Of a stretch of 64,000 nucleotides of DNA, positions 12,301 to 21,820 are shown in pieces. The DNA comes from Protonemura montana (taxonomy: Eukaryota; Arthropoda; Insecta; Plecoptera; Nemouridae), in NCBI GenBank assembly GCA_947568835.1, contig OX387604.1, positions 27,142,851 through 27,206,850 of the forward strand. The letters are read 5' to 3'. How positions within the stretch are numbered: position 1 is the stretch's first letter; every line of letters starts with the position of its first letter. The position numbers and the translations under genes are program-made. The notes below the pieces were generated by a model. That model did no database searches, was not told where the DNA came from, and saw only the letters and a program-made list of their open reading frames with translations.

Positions 12301-14043
12301 ATGTTTGCAGTGCTAGTAAGAGTGTGGTTATGTTTGCAGTGCTAGTAAGAGTGTGGTTATGTTTGCAGTGCTAGTAAGAGTGTGGTTATGTTTGCAGTGC
12401 TAGTAAGAGTGAGGTTATGTTTGCAGTGCTAGTAAGAGTGAGGTTATGTTTGCAGTGCTAGTAAGAGTGTGGTTATGTTTGCAGTGCTAGTAAGAGTGTG
12501 GTTATGTTTGCAGTGCTAGTAAGAGTGTGGTTATGTTTGCAGTGCTAGTAAGAGTGAGGTTATGTTTGCAGTGCTAGTAAGAGTGAGGTTATGTTTGCAG
12601 TGCTAGTAAGAGTGTGGTTATGTTTGCAGTGCTAGTAAGAGTGTGGTTATGTTTGCAGTGCTAGTAAGAGTGAGGTTATGTTTGCAGTGGTAGTAAGAGT
12701 GTGGTTATGTTTGCAGTGCTAGTAAGAGTGAGGTTATGTTTGCAGTGCTAGTAAGAGTGAGGTTATGTTTGCAGTGGTAGTAAGAGTGTGGTTATGTTTG
12801 CAGTGCTAGTAAGAGTGAGGTTATGTTTGCAGTGCTAGTAAGAGTGAGGTTATGTTTGCAGTGCTAGTAAGACTGAGGTTATGTTTGCAGTGCTAGTAAG
12901 AGTGAGGTTATGTTTGCAGTGCTAGTAAGAGTGAGGTTATGTTTGCAGTGGTAGTAAGAGTGTGGTTATGTTTGCAGTGCTAGTAAGAGTGAGGTTATGT
13001 TTGCAGTGCTAGTAAGAGTGAGGTTATGTTTGCAGTGCTAGTAAGAGTGAGGTTATGTTTGCAGTGCTAGTAAGAGTGAGGTTATGTTTGCAGTGGTAGT
13101 AAGAGTGAGGTTATGTTTGCAGTGCTAGTAAGAGTGTGGTTATGTTTGCAGTGGTAGTAAGAGTGTGGTTATGTTTGCAGTGCTAGTAAGAGTGTGGTTA
13201 TGTTTGCAGTGGTAGTAAGAGTGTGGTTATGTTTGCAGAGATTGCTGAGGTCAGCTGTCAGCCCGGGAAGTCTTATAAGAAGGAATGTAACACGTGCCGC
13301 TGTTCTTCTGATGGACGATCAGCTGCTTGCACTCAGAAGTTCTGTGTTCGTCGAGACACACGTGGTGAGTAATACCAAGATGTTGATAAGTTTAAATGCT
13401 TGATTTCAGACACCAAGGCTGTGGAAAAGAAGCGTTGTAAGCCTGGTGCTACGTGGAAGCTGCAGCAACAAGATTTGCTAAGATGTTGATAAGTTTAAAT
13501 GCTTGATTTCAGACACCAAGGCTGTGGAAAAGAAGCGTTGTAAGCCTGGTGCTACGTGGAAGCTGCAGCAACAAGATTTGCTAAGATGTTGATAAGTTTA
13601 AATGCTTGATTTCAGACATCAAGGCTGTGGAAAAGAAGCGTTGTAAGCCTGGTGCTACGTGGAAGGTGCAGCACCAAGATTTGCTAAGATGTTGATAAGT
13701 TTAAATGCTTGATTTCAGACATCAAGGCTGTGGAAAAGAAGCGTTGTAAGCCTGGTGCTACGTGGAAGGTGCAGCACCAAGATTTGCTAAGATGTTGATA
13801 AGTTTAAATGCTTGATTTCAGACACCAAGGCTGTGGAAAAGAAGCGTTGTAAGCCTGGTGCTACGTGGAAGCTGCAGCACCAAGATTTGCTAAGATGTTG
13901 ATAAGTTTAAATGCTTGATTTCAGACACCAAGGCTGTGGAAAAGAAGCGTTGTAAGCCTGGTGCTACGTGGAAGGTGCAGTGCAATGAATGTCGTTGCAC
14001 TAGCGCCAGGACAGAAAAGTGCACCAACAAGCAATGCACTTAA
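392..14043 (+). CDS. Multidomain pacifastin-type serine protease inhibitor precursor
   Basis: Secreted precursor of small serine protease inhibitors. Exon 1 (392-452) encodes a signal peptide starting MKIYLIFAVV and ending AAAS before a GTATGT donor. Ten phase-1/phase-1 exons follow: 3514-3660, 4009-4155, 4439-4585, 7094-7240, 8012-8158, 9639-9779, 10707-10826, 11318-11440, 13239-13364 and 13925-14043 (TAA). All have AG/GT borders and sum to 475 codons including the stop. Each encodes one pacifastin domain (C-x9-12-C-N-x-C-x-C, then C-T-x3-C), most ending in dibasic KR or RR, so the precursor is probably cut into single inhibitors. Domains 1-5 are almost identical. The residue after C-T, the family's P1 site, is Arg in domains 1-6 (trypsin-like target), then Glu, Gln, Gln and Asn. 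Exon 7 could instead start at 10686 (same phase). Pacifastins act in haemolymph on proteases such as those of prophenoloxidase activation; the target here is unknown. Confidence 0.9.
517..1215. repeat. 13-bp minisatellite in pacifastin intron 1
   Basis: About 53 copies of a 13-bp unit, first as gatgacatgggct and then drifting to aaacacatgggct, aaacatatgggct and gaacatatgggct. The variants are clustered, showing successive local expansions. Confidence 0.95.
1216..1682. other. Intron 1 sequence with no recognised feature
   Basis: An open frame of 130 codons (1257-1649, +) exists but matches nothing I recognise and has no splice context tying it to the pacifastin gene. I see no gene here. Confidence 0.5.
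1683..1850. repeat. 8-bp repeat (caacctgc/caacctcc) in intron 1
   Basis: About twenty degenerate copies of an 8-bp pyrimidine-rich unit. Confidence 0.9.
2085..2818. repeat. 41-bp minisatellite in intron 1
   Basis: About 18 copies of a 41-bp unit (attgccatgttaatgttctg followed by atctgactgaatcttactaat), with single-base variants such as ctgac/ctcac and atatt/atgtt. Confidence 0.95.
2830..3300. other. Intron 1 remainder, no gene seen
   Basis: AT-rich sequence with a short aat run near 2900. Nothing further is recognisable before the SINE fragments at 3301. Confidence 0.5.
3301..3450 (-). mobile_element. Two partial 5S-rRNA-derived SINE heads
   Basis: Read on the minus strand, both pieces (about 3301-3392 and 3396-3450) show the 5S-like head: ccgaagttaagcaacactg-type core followed by a ggtattggatgggtgacc-type block. 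They match the start of the full-length SINEs at 7473 and 45977. The body and AAT tail are missing, so these are fragments. They end about 60 bp before the first domain exon. Confidence 0.7.
4727..6976 (-). mobile_element. 5'-truncated non-LTR retrotransposon (jockey/CR1-like), frameshifted
   Basis: On the minus strand, 6972-5767 encodes 401 residues of reverse transcriptase with the expected motifs in order: AGFDGVPGDI, NYRPIAILSSFSKIFEK, YDYSKAFDTINH (catalytic Asp), GLPQGSVLSPLLF and FADDT (catalytic Asp pair). A 5-nt micro-duplication near 5770-5785 shifts the frame, after which the C-terminal part (FLGIIIDSSLDWKSHI, to 5225) continues. No endonuclease domain is present, so the copy is 5'-truncated. 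The 3' end at 4727-4745 is an aaat-type simple tail. It sits in the intron between domain exons 3 and 4 and joins normal intron sequence on both sides (aaacaaa / gttaaacc). Clade assignment is by motif appearance only. Confidence 0.9.
7473..7903 (+). mobile_element. Full-length 5S-rRNA-derived SINE (SINE3-type)
   Basis: The head from ccgaacggtttggcgtg to gggtgacc (7563) is 5S-like and includes the ccgaagttaagcaac core, where the 5S internal Pol III promoter lies. An unrelated body of about 340 bp follows, ending in cgttaaacaccacaa and an (aat)n tail. An imperfect target duplication (atcgaaagnaa) flanks it. It is about 430 bp and lies in the intron between domain exons 4 and 5. Confidence 0.85.
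8159..9045. repeat. 65-bp minisatellite carrying the exon 6 end and its splice donor
   Basis: About 13 copies of a 65-bp unit. Each contains the last bases of the fifth domain exon (actaaacgag) joined to its donor (gtaaat) and a pyrimidine-rich ctctttttatcag. The first unit is the real exon end at 8158. Shorter runs of the same unit follow the domain exons at 3660, 4585 and 7240. Confidence 0.95.
9054..9550. repeat. 10-bp minisatellite (gtcgggtgaa / gccaagtgaa)
   Basis: About 45 copies of a 10-bp unit, becoming degenerate after 9420. Long open frames on the minus strand are by-products of the repeat. Confidence 0.95.
9789..9912. repeat. 8-bp repeat (caatccaa) just after domain exon 6
   Basis: About 14 copies begin within 10 bp of the donor of the 9639-9779 exon. 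Confidence 0.9.
9945..10675. repeat. 27-bp minisatellite ending at domain exon 7
   Basis: About 27 copies of a 27-bp unit (agcactaagactctaacttagagcagt with variants). The array runs to within about 30 bp of the exon 7 acceptor, so it supplies the branch-point region of that intron. Confidence 0.95.
11486..13238. repeat. 29-bp minisatellite, each unit a copy of a 3' splice site
   Basis: About 60 copies of a 29-bp unit, two main forms differing at gaggttatg/gtggttatg. Every unit ends in ggttatgtttgcag. The last unit is the acceptor of the 13239 exon, so the array is an amplified 3' splice site filling this intron. Confidence 0.95.
13410..13924 (+). repeat. Five truncated copies of the last exon's acceptor and first half (103-bp unit)
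   Basis: Acceptor-like gatttcag precedes positions 13410, 13513, 13616, 13719 and 13822, each followed by about 60 bp matching the start of the terminal exon at 13925. None contains the second half of the domain. If the first copy were spliced in, translation would end at a TGA about 25 codons later. Copies three and four carry aaggtgcag, a donor-like string. Confidence 0.95.
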
Positions 14044-14091
14044 ATTTAACTTACATTGTTTTGTCCCTAGCTTTGATGTTTAGGTTCCTTC

Positions 14092-14135
14092 CTTATGTCC
14101 TTATGTCCTTATGTCCTTATATTCTTATCTTCTTA
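14092..14135. repeat. Short ccttatgt repeat in the 3' UTR
   Basis: A few 8-bp copies between the stop codon at 14041-14043 and the polyadenylation signal. Confidence 0.7.
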
Positions 14136-14383
14136 TATTCTTATGTTAAGACACAAACCAAGAAGAAAAGTGAATGAGAGATTTGAAATCTGTATCTGTA
14201 GTTTACTGTTTGATAAAAATCTCATCGCTTGTTTTTTTCTTTGGTGTAATTTTTAAGATTTAGTCACGATTTATTATTATCGTGTTATGGTTTTATGGTT
14301 TTATGGTTTTGTGGTGTTATGTTTCTAACTTACACCATTTTATTCAGAAAAATGTAATATTTTCTACTCTTTGTCAGATAGGC

Positions 14384-14389
14384 AATAAA
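14384..14389 (+). terminator. Polyadenylation signal AATAAA of the pacifastin gene
   Basis: AATAAA lies 341 bp after the stop codon and is the first clear signal downstream, giving a 3' UTR of about 360 bp. Confidence 0.6.
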
Positions 14390-14437
14390 AATAATATAAT
14401 ACATTATCAAGGTTTTATTTCATAGCCATGTCAGTAT

Positions 14438-14790
14438 TTTTGTTCCCCTATTATATCCCCCTATTATATCCCCCTATTATATCCCCCTATTATATCCCCC
14501 TATTATATCCCCCTATTATATCCCCCTATTATATCTCCCTATTATATCCCCCTATTATATCCCCCTATTATATCTCCCTATTATATCCCCCTATTATATC
14601 CCCCTATTATATCCCCCTATTATATCCCCCTATTATATCCCCCTATTATATTTCCCTATTATATCCCCCTATTATATCCCCCTATTATATCCCCCTATTA
14701 TATCCCCCTATTATATCCCCCTATTATATCCCCCTGTTATATCCCCCTATTATATCTCGCTATTATGTGTCCCTATTATATCCCTTTATA
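14438..14790. repeat. 13-bp minisatellite (ctattatatcccc)
   Basis: About 27 copies lie just downstream of the pacifastin polyadenylation signal. The open frame read through it is a by-product. Confidence 0.95.
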
Positions 14791-14799
14791 TAGCTCGTT

Positions 14800-15745
14800 T
14801 GGTGTACATCAATTCTCACACCAATAAACACCACAAATCAATGCACATTAGAACTGTTGCAAGAACTTTGCACAAACCTTCAATTGTTTAATTAACCATT
14901 TAGCGAGATTCAAATTTTAAACAGGGCGGCGGTCATGCAGACGATGGGATTGGACAGAAACAGACTCCAACCGGCAGCATATTCAGATTGAATATGGCGG
15001 ATAAATAATAACCCTTAAAGAGGCTACATGCCTTCGCTACACCGCCCAACCATTCAAAAGTACCTACAGCAAAACGGCTCATTTCGTCGCTCTATTAGTC
15101 CGTAGCGCGAGATTAAAAGCACATAAAAAATCCATTGTGAATTGTTTCAACCATAAGGAAATATCTTAAAATCTCAGGAAAATTGGGCTTTTTCAAACTA
15201 AATCCGCAAGATCATCTGAAGTGCAAGTAAACTTATCATCAATGCAAAAAAATAACCGTTTCATTTTCCCCATTCCTTACATTCCAGCCTTAAGGTGCTC
15301 GCCATGCCAACAAAAAACAAAGAAGCTTTTTATTAGTAACAACCCACTATAACCGTCTCAAAAATGTATTTGGGCATCAATTTTTGAGACAGTTATAGTG
15401 TCATTAATAATAAAATACCCCGCGCATTGCAAGCGTTTGCAATTTAAATCAGAGTTCATCCTAACAAAGAAGCTTGTTTACATATGAACCCTAGGCCATT
15501 TCGATCAGCTATCGATAATCGTTGATAAAATTTGAATAGAATCTTCGATAGAAATTTGAAAACACCAAACCGTAGGGTAAAAAAAATAATAACTTGTGCG
15601 TAAGAAATCGGTTTTCGGACAGAATGACCTAGATGATGGTAACAGATTTTCCACTGGCAAGCGAAAAAGCAAATTCATTTTTTCGATTATAGGGCAAGTT
15701 AAGTAAAACAAGAGTTAAAACTCTCTGTTAAGGCACACATTTACA
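14800..15745. other. Intergenic between the pacifastin and zinc-finger genes
   Basis: No gene recognised. It contains a long perfect-but-one inverted repeat at 15345-15400, listed separately. Confidence 0.5.
15345..15400. repeat. 20-bp inverted repeat, 16-nt loop
   Basis: Arms 15345-15364 and 15381-15400 (cactataac[c/t]gtctcaaaaa and its complement) pair with one mismatch. It could be a MITE remnant or a transcribed hairpin; nothing decides between these. Confidence 0.7.
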
Positions 15746-15749
15746 ACAC

Positions 15750-15767
15750 TTTATTAAACACTTTATT
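15750..15767 (-). terminator. Two polyadenylation signals of the upstream zinc-finger gene
   Basis: AATAAA on the minus strand at 15762-15767 and 15750-15755. The first lies only 5 nt after the TGA at 15773-15775, giving an extremely short 3' UTR. Confidence 0.6.
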
Positions 15768-15772
15768 CAATC

Positions 15773-18700
15773 TCAGCTTCTTCCATCCAAAGAAGGACAG
15801 ATGTGACACGTGTGCGGCGAACATACAGTACATGAATGCGGACCATCTCCAGTATGTTTCTCTAAATGAATGGTAAGTTGGCCTTGTGTGGTGTAGGCCT
15901 TCGAACACACAGTACATGCATATGGACGCTCCCCAGTATGCAAACGCATGTGATTCAATAACGTATGTTTACTGCTTAGCAGTTTTTTGCAAACATTACA
16001 AATGCAAGCTTGTTTTCCCGAATGTATCTGTGCATGGCGGGTGAGTTGACTTTGAGTAGTGTAAGCCTTCGAACACACAGTACATGCATATGGACGATCC
16101 CCAGTATGAATACCCATATGTTGCACTAACCTCCGCTTACTGCTTAGCAGTTTCTTGCAAACAACACAAATGCAAGCTTGATTTCCATGTATCTCTGCAT
16201 GGCAGTTTAGTTGACCTTTTGTGGTGAAGGTCCTTGAACACACAGTACACGCATATGGACGCTCCCCAGTATGCACACGCATATGTTCCACTAACGTATG
16301 TTTCCTGCTTAGCAGTTTCTTGCAAACATCACAAATCCAACTTTTCCTTCTACTTTCACCTGCTTGAAATGTGCGTGTCCTTTGTGGAGTAATGGGCTCT
16401 GGACTAACTGTACTGGGAAGAAGCAGTTCCTTAGAATGAAAAAGAGCAACGTGTTTCTCCAATGCAGATTTTCTGCAGAAATTCCTCTTGCAAACATCAC
16501 AAAAATGAGTAGGTTTTGCTTTAGTGTGTCTTGCATTTGTGGCACTTGAAGTGATTTTCTGCTGCGAGCCAGGAGATATTTTCTGGCAAGAACTTTGATT
16601 GTCTGCGACAATGAAATGTGGCCTCAAATTCTTCTTGTAGTGAAATTCCGTTGCATATAAAGCACAAGTGAAGAGTTTGTCAATGGATGGAGAAATGCTG
16701 CAATCTGGTTGCTGTTTTGAAATCATCTTGTTTTGAAGAATGCACATCTTGAAGACTTGATCCTGTCCATCACCAGTTCCCGTGGGTCCCATGTCTTCAA
16801 CCTTCTCATCTGGTGGACTCCATGTCATCAGCATTGGTTCTTCTTTCAACGAGGTTGCCAAGAGGTCGAGAGAGTCGGTTGAAGTGGCACTAATGTCCAT
16901 CTCATTGGTGTCATCTGCAGGAATTAAGAACAGGAATTTTCAAAACATTTATTAATGATTGAAGCAAGCAAATAGAAATCTTCAATGTCACAGTTAAGAG
17001 GAGGATCAGCAAAATATTATTGCATTTCTTTAGTTTCCTTCTTTGTTGGTTCCAACTCTACCAGCCACTAAGATATTTAATACATTTTTTAGAGATCTTT
17101 TCTTGTTCTCAGCTTCGGCCTCCTACTTTTTTTTACAGCCTTAAAGGTCAGAAAGTTTACCTACCAATTCCAAAGTTAAAAATCTTCTTGAACCAAAGAG
17201 ACATGCAGCCACCAGAATTGCACATATTATGCCAGAATCTTATATGTATATTATCCTTAGTTAAAATTAGAAAATCAGGGATAAGGAAAATATTGGAATA
17301 GAGGGATTCCATTCCTTAAATACCATTCTGTATCTCGAAAGATCAGGGTTGATGCAGTTTTTTTTTTTGGTTTTCTGGTTTGATGCAAATTCCCCGAAAC
17401 TTTTTCATGATTTGATAGCAGTCATCGTTGTGGTTTCTACTCGTATATGGACATGATTGTACCTACCCAATCCTAGTGTCAATACTTGTTCAATGTCCTC
17501 CAGTTCTAGCTTTGGTTCTTCTTTGATGTTTGTCTCAATCTTTATAGTCTGTTGGTCAAAATATAACGTCAAATTTAAAATTTCTTTGGTATTAAAGAAA
17601 ATTATGCTATTCCAATCCATTCTAGTTCTTTTGTTATGGCCAAATGTTTGTTTGCATGGCGTTTTTTGAGCTTACCTGGTATATTTCGTTCTTTAGCAAA
17701 TAGTCATTGGAAAATGTTGTGGTTACCAAATTCTCTATTGCGTTGAGTTTCGATACACACGGGTCACAGATAAATTCCGGTAGGCCATCTCCTTCAGTTG
17801 GCTGTCACAGTAACAATAACCCACATTTAAGTCAAAGCATAGAGTTGAGTGATCTAACTTAAAACGTTATTGTTACATGAGGTGCATTATGCTAACTCAA
17901 TAAAAAACTGGAATACAAGTAGAAAAAATAAATAGGCAAGCTGAATCTGGAAAAATTCTTTGCATTCTTGTTCGACTTAAGCCGATTCATGGCTCTCCCC
18001 ACTCTGCTGTTAGGATGATCTACTGACAGCGAGTCTGAGCGACTTGCCTGGACTCCTTATTTGGTGGTGATGGAGGGGTTATGCTTTTGATGGGCCATAA
18101 TGGTATCAGTTATTAAACCCTCTGAGCTGTTAAATTTGCTGTTACCCAGTAAGTACTTTGACTTTCTAGGACTAAATTTACTAGATAAAATATTTAAGAA
18201 ACACAACTTGTCCTGCATACCTCTAAACACACAAGTTTTCTTATTTTCTTCTCTAATGAATTTTCAGCATCAGCAAATATCTTCGACATTTCACTTGACT
18301 TGTGCTGTGTCATACACAAGCGGCAAACTGAAGAAATGTGTTCTTTGTTGCCATTTATTATTTCAAAAAGTTCCAGCGTTTCTTCAGTAATGCTTTGCAC
18401 TTCCAAACCTGGGCCACTGACTTCTGAAATAAAAGTGACTACTTTTCTAAGCGAGTCTTCTGTTTCAAGAGAATCGGCAATGAACTGAGATGAACAGCTT
18501 AGGTTTTCAGCGCACGGTATGCAAACTGTGGACGGTAGGCCATCTCCATAGCAGAGCTGCAATAAAGGTAATAAGGCTGAGATTATGCATCACAAACAGT
18601 AAGTGCACAATTAGACATTCGGAAATATAATCTAAGTTAACACATCTATTGCTGAACAAACCTCAATTCGTAGCATTCTTGTGATTCTTGTTGCTATGGA

Positions 18701-18817
18701 TTCAGCAGTCTCATCAAAAATATCCAACATGTCTTCTGGATCAAAGTTCATGATACACAGTCGACACTTTGCTGACAAATTGTTTTTATAGTTTTTTTTT
18801 TTATTTCCCTGCTTCAT
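15773..18817 (-). CDS. Double-ZAD C2H2 zinc-finger protein, paralogue 1 (intact)
   Basis: Probable nuclear DNA-binding regulator of 613 residues. Minus-strand exons: 18817-18662, 18556-18221, 17801-17676, 17548-17467 and 16914-15773, all GT-AG with consistent phase. Two ZAD modules, each split by an intron, are visible: Cys18/21 with Cys64/67, and Cys130/133 with Cys176/179 (CRLC ... CxPC). ZADs are arthropod dimerisation modules that bind one zinc through four cysteines. Two acidic-lysine motifs (IKEEP, LKEEP) fit SUMO acceptor consensus. The last exon has a degenerate finger, then seven C2H2 fingers (HFCDVC, WICDVC, YACTVC, CICVVC, YACTVC, CICNVC, YACTVC) with TGERPY/TGDRPY linkers. The end (HSCTVCSPHT...) is a finger cut short compared with paralogue 2. 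Target sequence unknown; no specific named gene recognised. Confidence 0.9.
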
Positions 18818-19029
18818 TTTTAGACTCTAAATATCTCTCTAGCTTTCAGGTTGCTAGCGTCAGAAACCAGAAGATTTTAGATTTTAGCGTGCAATTAAAA
18901 AAGCCACAAGGCAATTTATCTTTTTTATTTAATTATTGTAAAATTAGATTAGTAAATATAAGTATAATACCACAGAGAACCATGGAATTGCTTGCTACAC
19001 TTAAATTTTTCTAAAATAGTATCAACGAT

Positions 19030-19345
19030 AGTATAGTATTTAATTGAGGTTAAGTAGAAGAGCGGGATAACCCGAACTCGGTTCGTTCGAAGCTAGCCTC
19101 AGCTTTCGCCTCAAATAGCTCGGAATTGCTTCGTAGACTATGTAAACAAACCGCAGTACAAAGAGTGTATACTAAAGGGTAGCACATAAATATTCCACCC
19201 TTAATACCGCATGAAAGCAAATAGAAACATCATTGCGTTTTTGACAGCTGATGATAGAGTACAAGACGGGCTTTCGATCCGTGATAGTCTTAATTTCTGG
19301 CCCAGCCCTGGACAAAAAAAGGCTAACTTTTACAAAAATTTGGTT
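19030..19345 (+). repeat. Unclassified dispersed repeat with one 148-bp-family unit
   Basis: Sequence near 19060-19170 (cccgaactcggttcgttcg ... caaaccgcagta) and a partial 148-bp-family unit at 19243-19343 (gatgatagagtac ... cccagccctggac) recur in the same order at 26220-26560 and, inverted, at 49398-49745. It lies directly upstream of the first exon of paralogue 1. Confidence 0.75.
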
Positions 19346-20779
19346 CTCATTAAATTAATTAATTCATTTCTGTTGCCATATTTAGAGGCATTGCCATGTT
19401 GATGCGAAGATTGCCTGAAAAAGGTTCTAAAATATGCTTTCCCATGTTACCGCAGTCATATCTTAAAGCAAATATACTCGACCAGTTCAATACCTTATCT
19501 CCATACAAATTTTGGAAAGATATCAACATAGAGTATCGGGGTTTGACAGAAGTCTCACAGCATGACGATTGGTGGCGGCGCTAGTGCGGAGTTGGTGCGG
19601 AGAACCCTATCTATCTATAGTCTTTGGCAGAGAGTAAAGATGCAGAGTTCGAAAAATCCGTCACAAACGCGCTATTAGTTCTTTGTAAACGCGGAGAAGC
19701 GCCGAGTTCAAACGGCCCGTAGTTCATGAACGCTCGGTTGCGCGCTAGAAGCACTTACCAATGCGTGTAGCGCACTGGTGTAGCGCCGTGTTTGAATCAG
19801 GATTCGTCTCTCAATTTCTGCGGTGGAAACAGACAACAGACAAGGTGGTGATATGTACACCTGAGCGACTCGATTGCTGTATCTGACATCTGTCCACTTA
19901 CATGCCCACACTTAATGCTTACATTTTTTGAAGTTAGGAATAACACTCGTTTTACAATCAAGTACTGTCTCAAATACATTTTCCTCGACTGCAATAGACG
20001 GTTATGGCATTCAAAACGTTCTTATCAGAGACTTAACCTGGTGCTGATAGTCCAAGAAATGCTACAAATGTAGCTTTTTGATTTGAAATTATGGCACAGG
20101 CTTATGCAAAATTATTAACAAGTCAATAATAATTGAACTTGTTGCGTCATGTCTAACACAGTGGAACTTTTGCTCCAATATCAACAACTATTAATTTTTC
20201 ATAATTTATAATAGCTGCTGTCAATGCAGGAGAGTGAATGGCTAGATCGGAACGAGGTAACAGGTGTATGGGTAAGATTTATGGACGGTTATGCAGAAAA
20301 CAATGCAATGCAATGGTACACGTATCACACATACATCATAAGCTTTCAATTTTTCAACTTTCTATGTTTCAAGGTGATTGTTCAAAACAATTCAATGGCT
20401 ATTCTCAACATCTTGCACAGCTACGACTGGTTCGTTGTGTGTTTAATCACACTATTTAGAGCCACAATTTACAAGCTGTGAAGCCAAGAATATAAGGATT
20501 CATATACCAACCTGCTAGAGTTTCATACATTATTGCCATCATGTTCAAGGGAGCCAATTGCCACACAATTACTTCACCTCTGCATGACATCATAAATGTA
20601 TCCTGGATCTGCTTTAGAAGTGTACGCCCAGACACAAAACTTGCCCGCAAATAGACGTTTCGAAACGCACCTGCACCGTTAAAAAAATATTTGATGGCAT
20701 AGCTGAAAACACGTGCGACTATCAGAAATGTATTGCTACTTGTTCTCAGTATGTTTACGTGTATGTTTTTTTAGAGAGA
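19346..20779. other. Spacer between the two zinc-finger genes, no gene seen
   Basis: Short open frames only (60-85 codons), none recognised. A slightly GC-richer stretch at 19570-19800 is not explained. Confidence 0.5.
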
Positions 20780-21820
20780 TTTTTTTGGTGTAAACCTTCG
20801 AACACAAAGTACTACATGGATATGAACGTTTTCCGGAGTGCAAACGCAAGTGTACCACCAATTCTTGTTAATTGTTGAGAAGCTTCTTGCAAACACCACA
20901 AATGCAAGCTTTATTTTCCCCATGTGTCCGTGCATGGCGGCTGAGATTACTTTTTGTAACATAGGTATTTGAACACATGGTACATGAATATGGCCGCTAC
21001 CCAGTATGCAAATGCATGTGTTTCAGTAACGTCTGTCTACAAATTAGCACTCTCTTGCAAACATCACAAATGAAAGCTTGATTTCTCTTATGTATCTGTG
21101 CATGGCGCTTTAAAAGACTTTCTGTGGGGTAGGTCTTTAAACACACAGTACAAGAATGCAGACCATCTCCAGTATGTTTCTCTAAATGAATGGTAAGTTG
21201 GCCTTGTGTGGTGTAAGCCTTCGAACACACAGTACATGCATATGGACGCTCCCCAGTATGCAAACGCATGTGTTTCAATAACATCTGTCTAGACCTTAGC
21301 AGTTTCTTGCAAACATCACAAATGCAAGCTTTTTTTTCCCAAATGTATCTGTGCATGGTAGGTGAGTTGACCTTGCGTGGTGTAGGTCCTTAAACACACA
21401 GTACATGCAAATGGACGCTCCCCAGTATGAATACGCATATGTTCCACTAACGCCTGCTTCCGGCTTAGCAGTTTATTGCAAACATCACAAATGCAAGCTT
21501 TTTTTCCCGAATGTATCTGTGCATGGTAGGTGAGTTGATGTTGCGTGGTGTAGGTCCTTGAACACACAGTACATGCATATGGACGCTCCCCAGTATGAAT
21601 ACGCATATGATCCACTAACGTATTTTTCCTGCTTAGCAGTTTCTTGCAAACATCACAAATGTAAGCTTTATTTCTCGAATGTATCTGTGCATGGCAGGTG
21701 AGTTGACGTTGCGTGGTGTAGGTCCTTGAACACACAGTACATGCATATGGACGCTCCCCAGTATGAATACGCATATGATCCACTAACGTATTTTTCCTGC
21801 TAAGCAGTTTCTTGCAAACA
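20780..21820 (-). pseudogene. Decayed C-terminal finger array of paralogue 2
   Basis: About ten further C2H2 fingers are readable on the minus strand but not in one frame. The array is re-entered in a shifted frame after the 8-T run at 21835-21842 and shifted again at 21330-21337. A TAG at 20997-20999 then replaces the Glu of a TGERPY linker, and another stop occurs at 20868-20870. Beyond that, fingers are degenerate (CICGVC, then YPCST). In-frame siblings of the same linker have seven A's, so each shift is a one-base homopolymer gain. Two assembly errors at homopolymers are a possible alternative, but the TAG is not explained that way. Confidence 0.8.
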
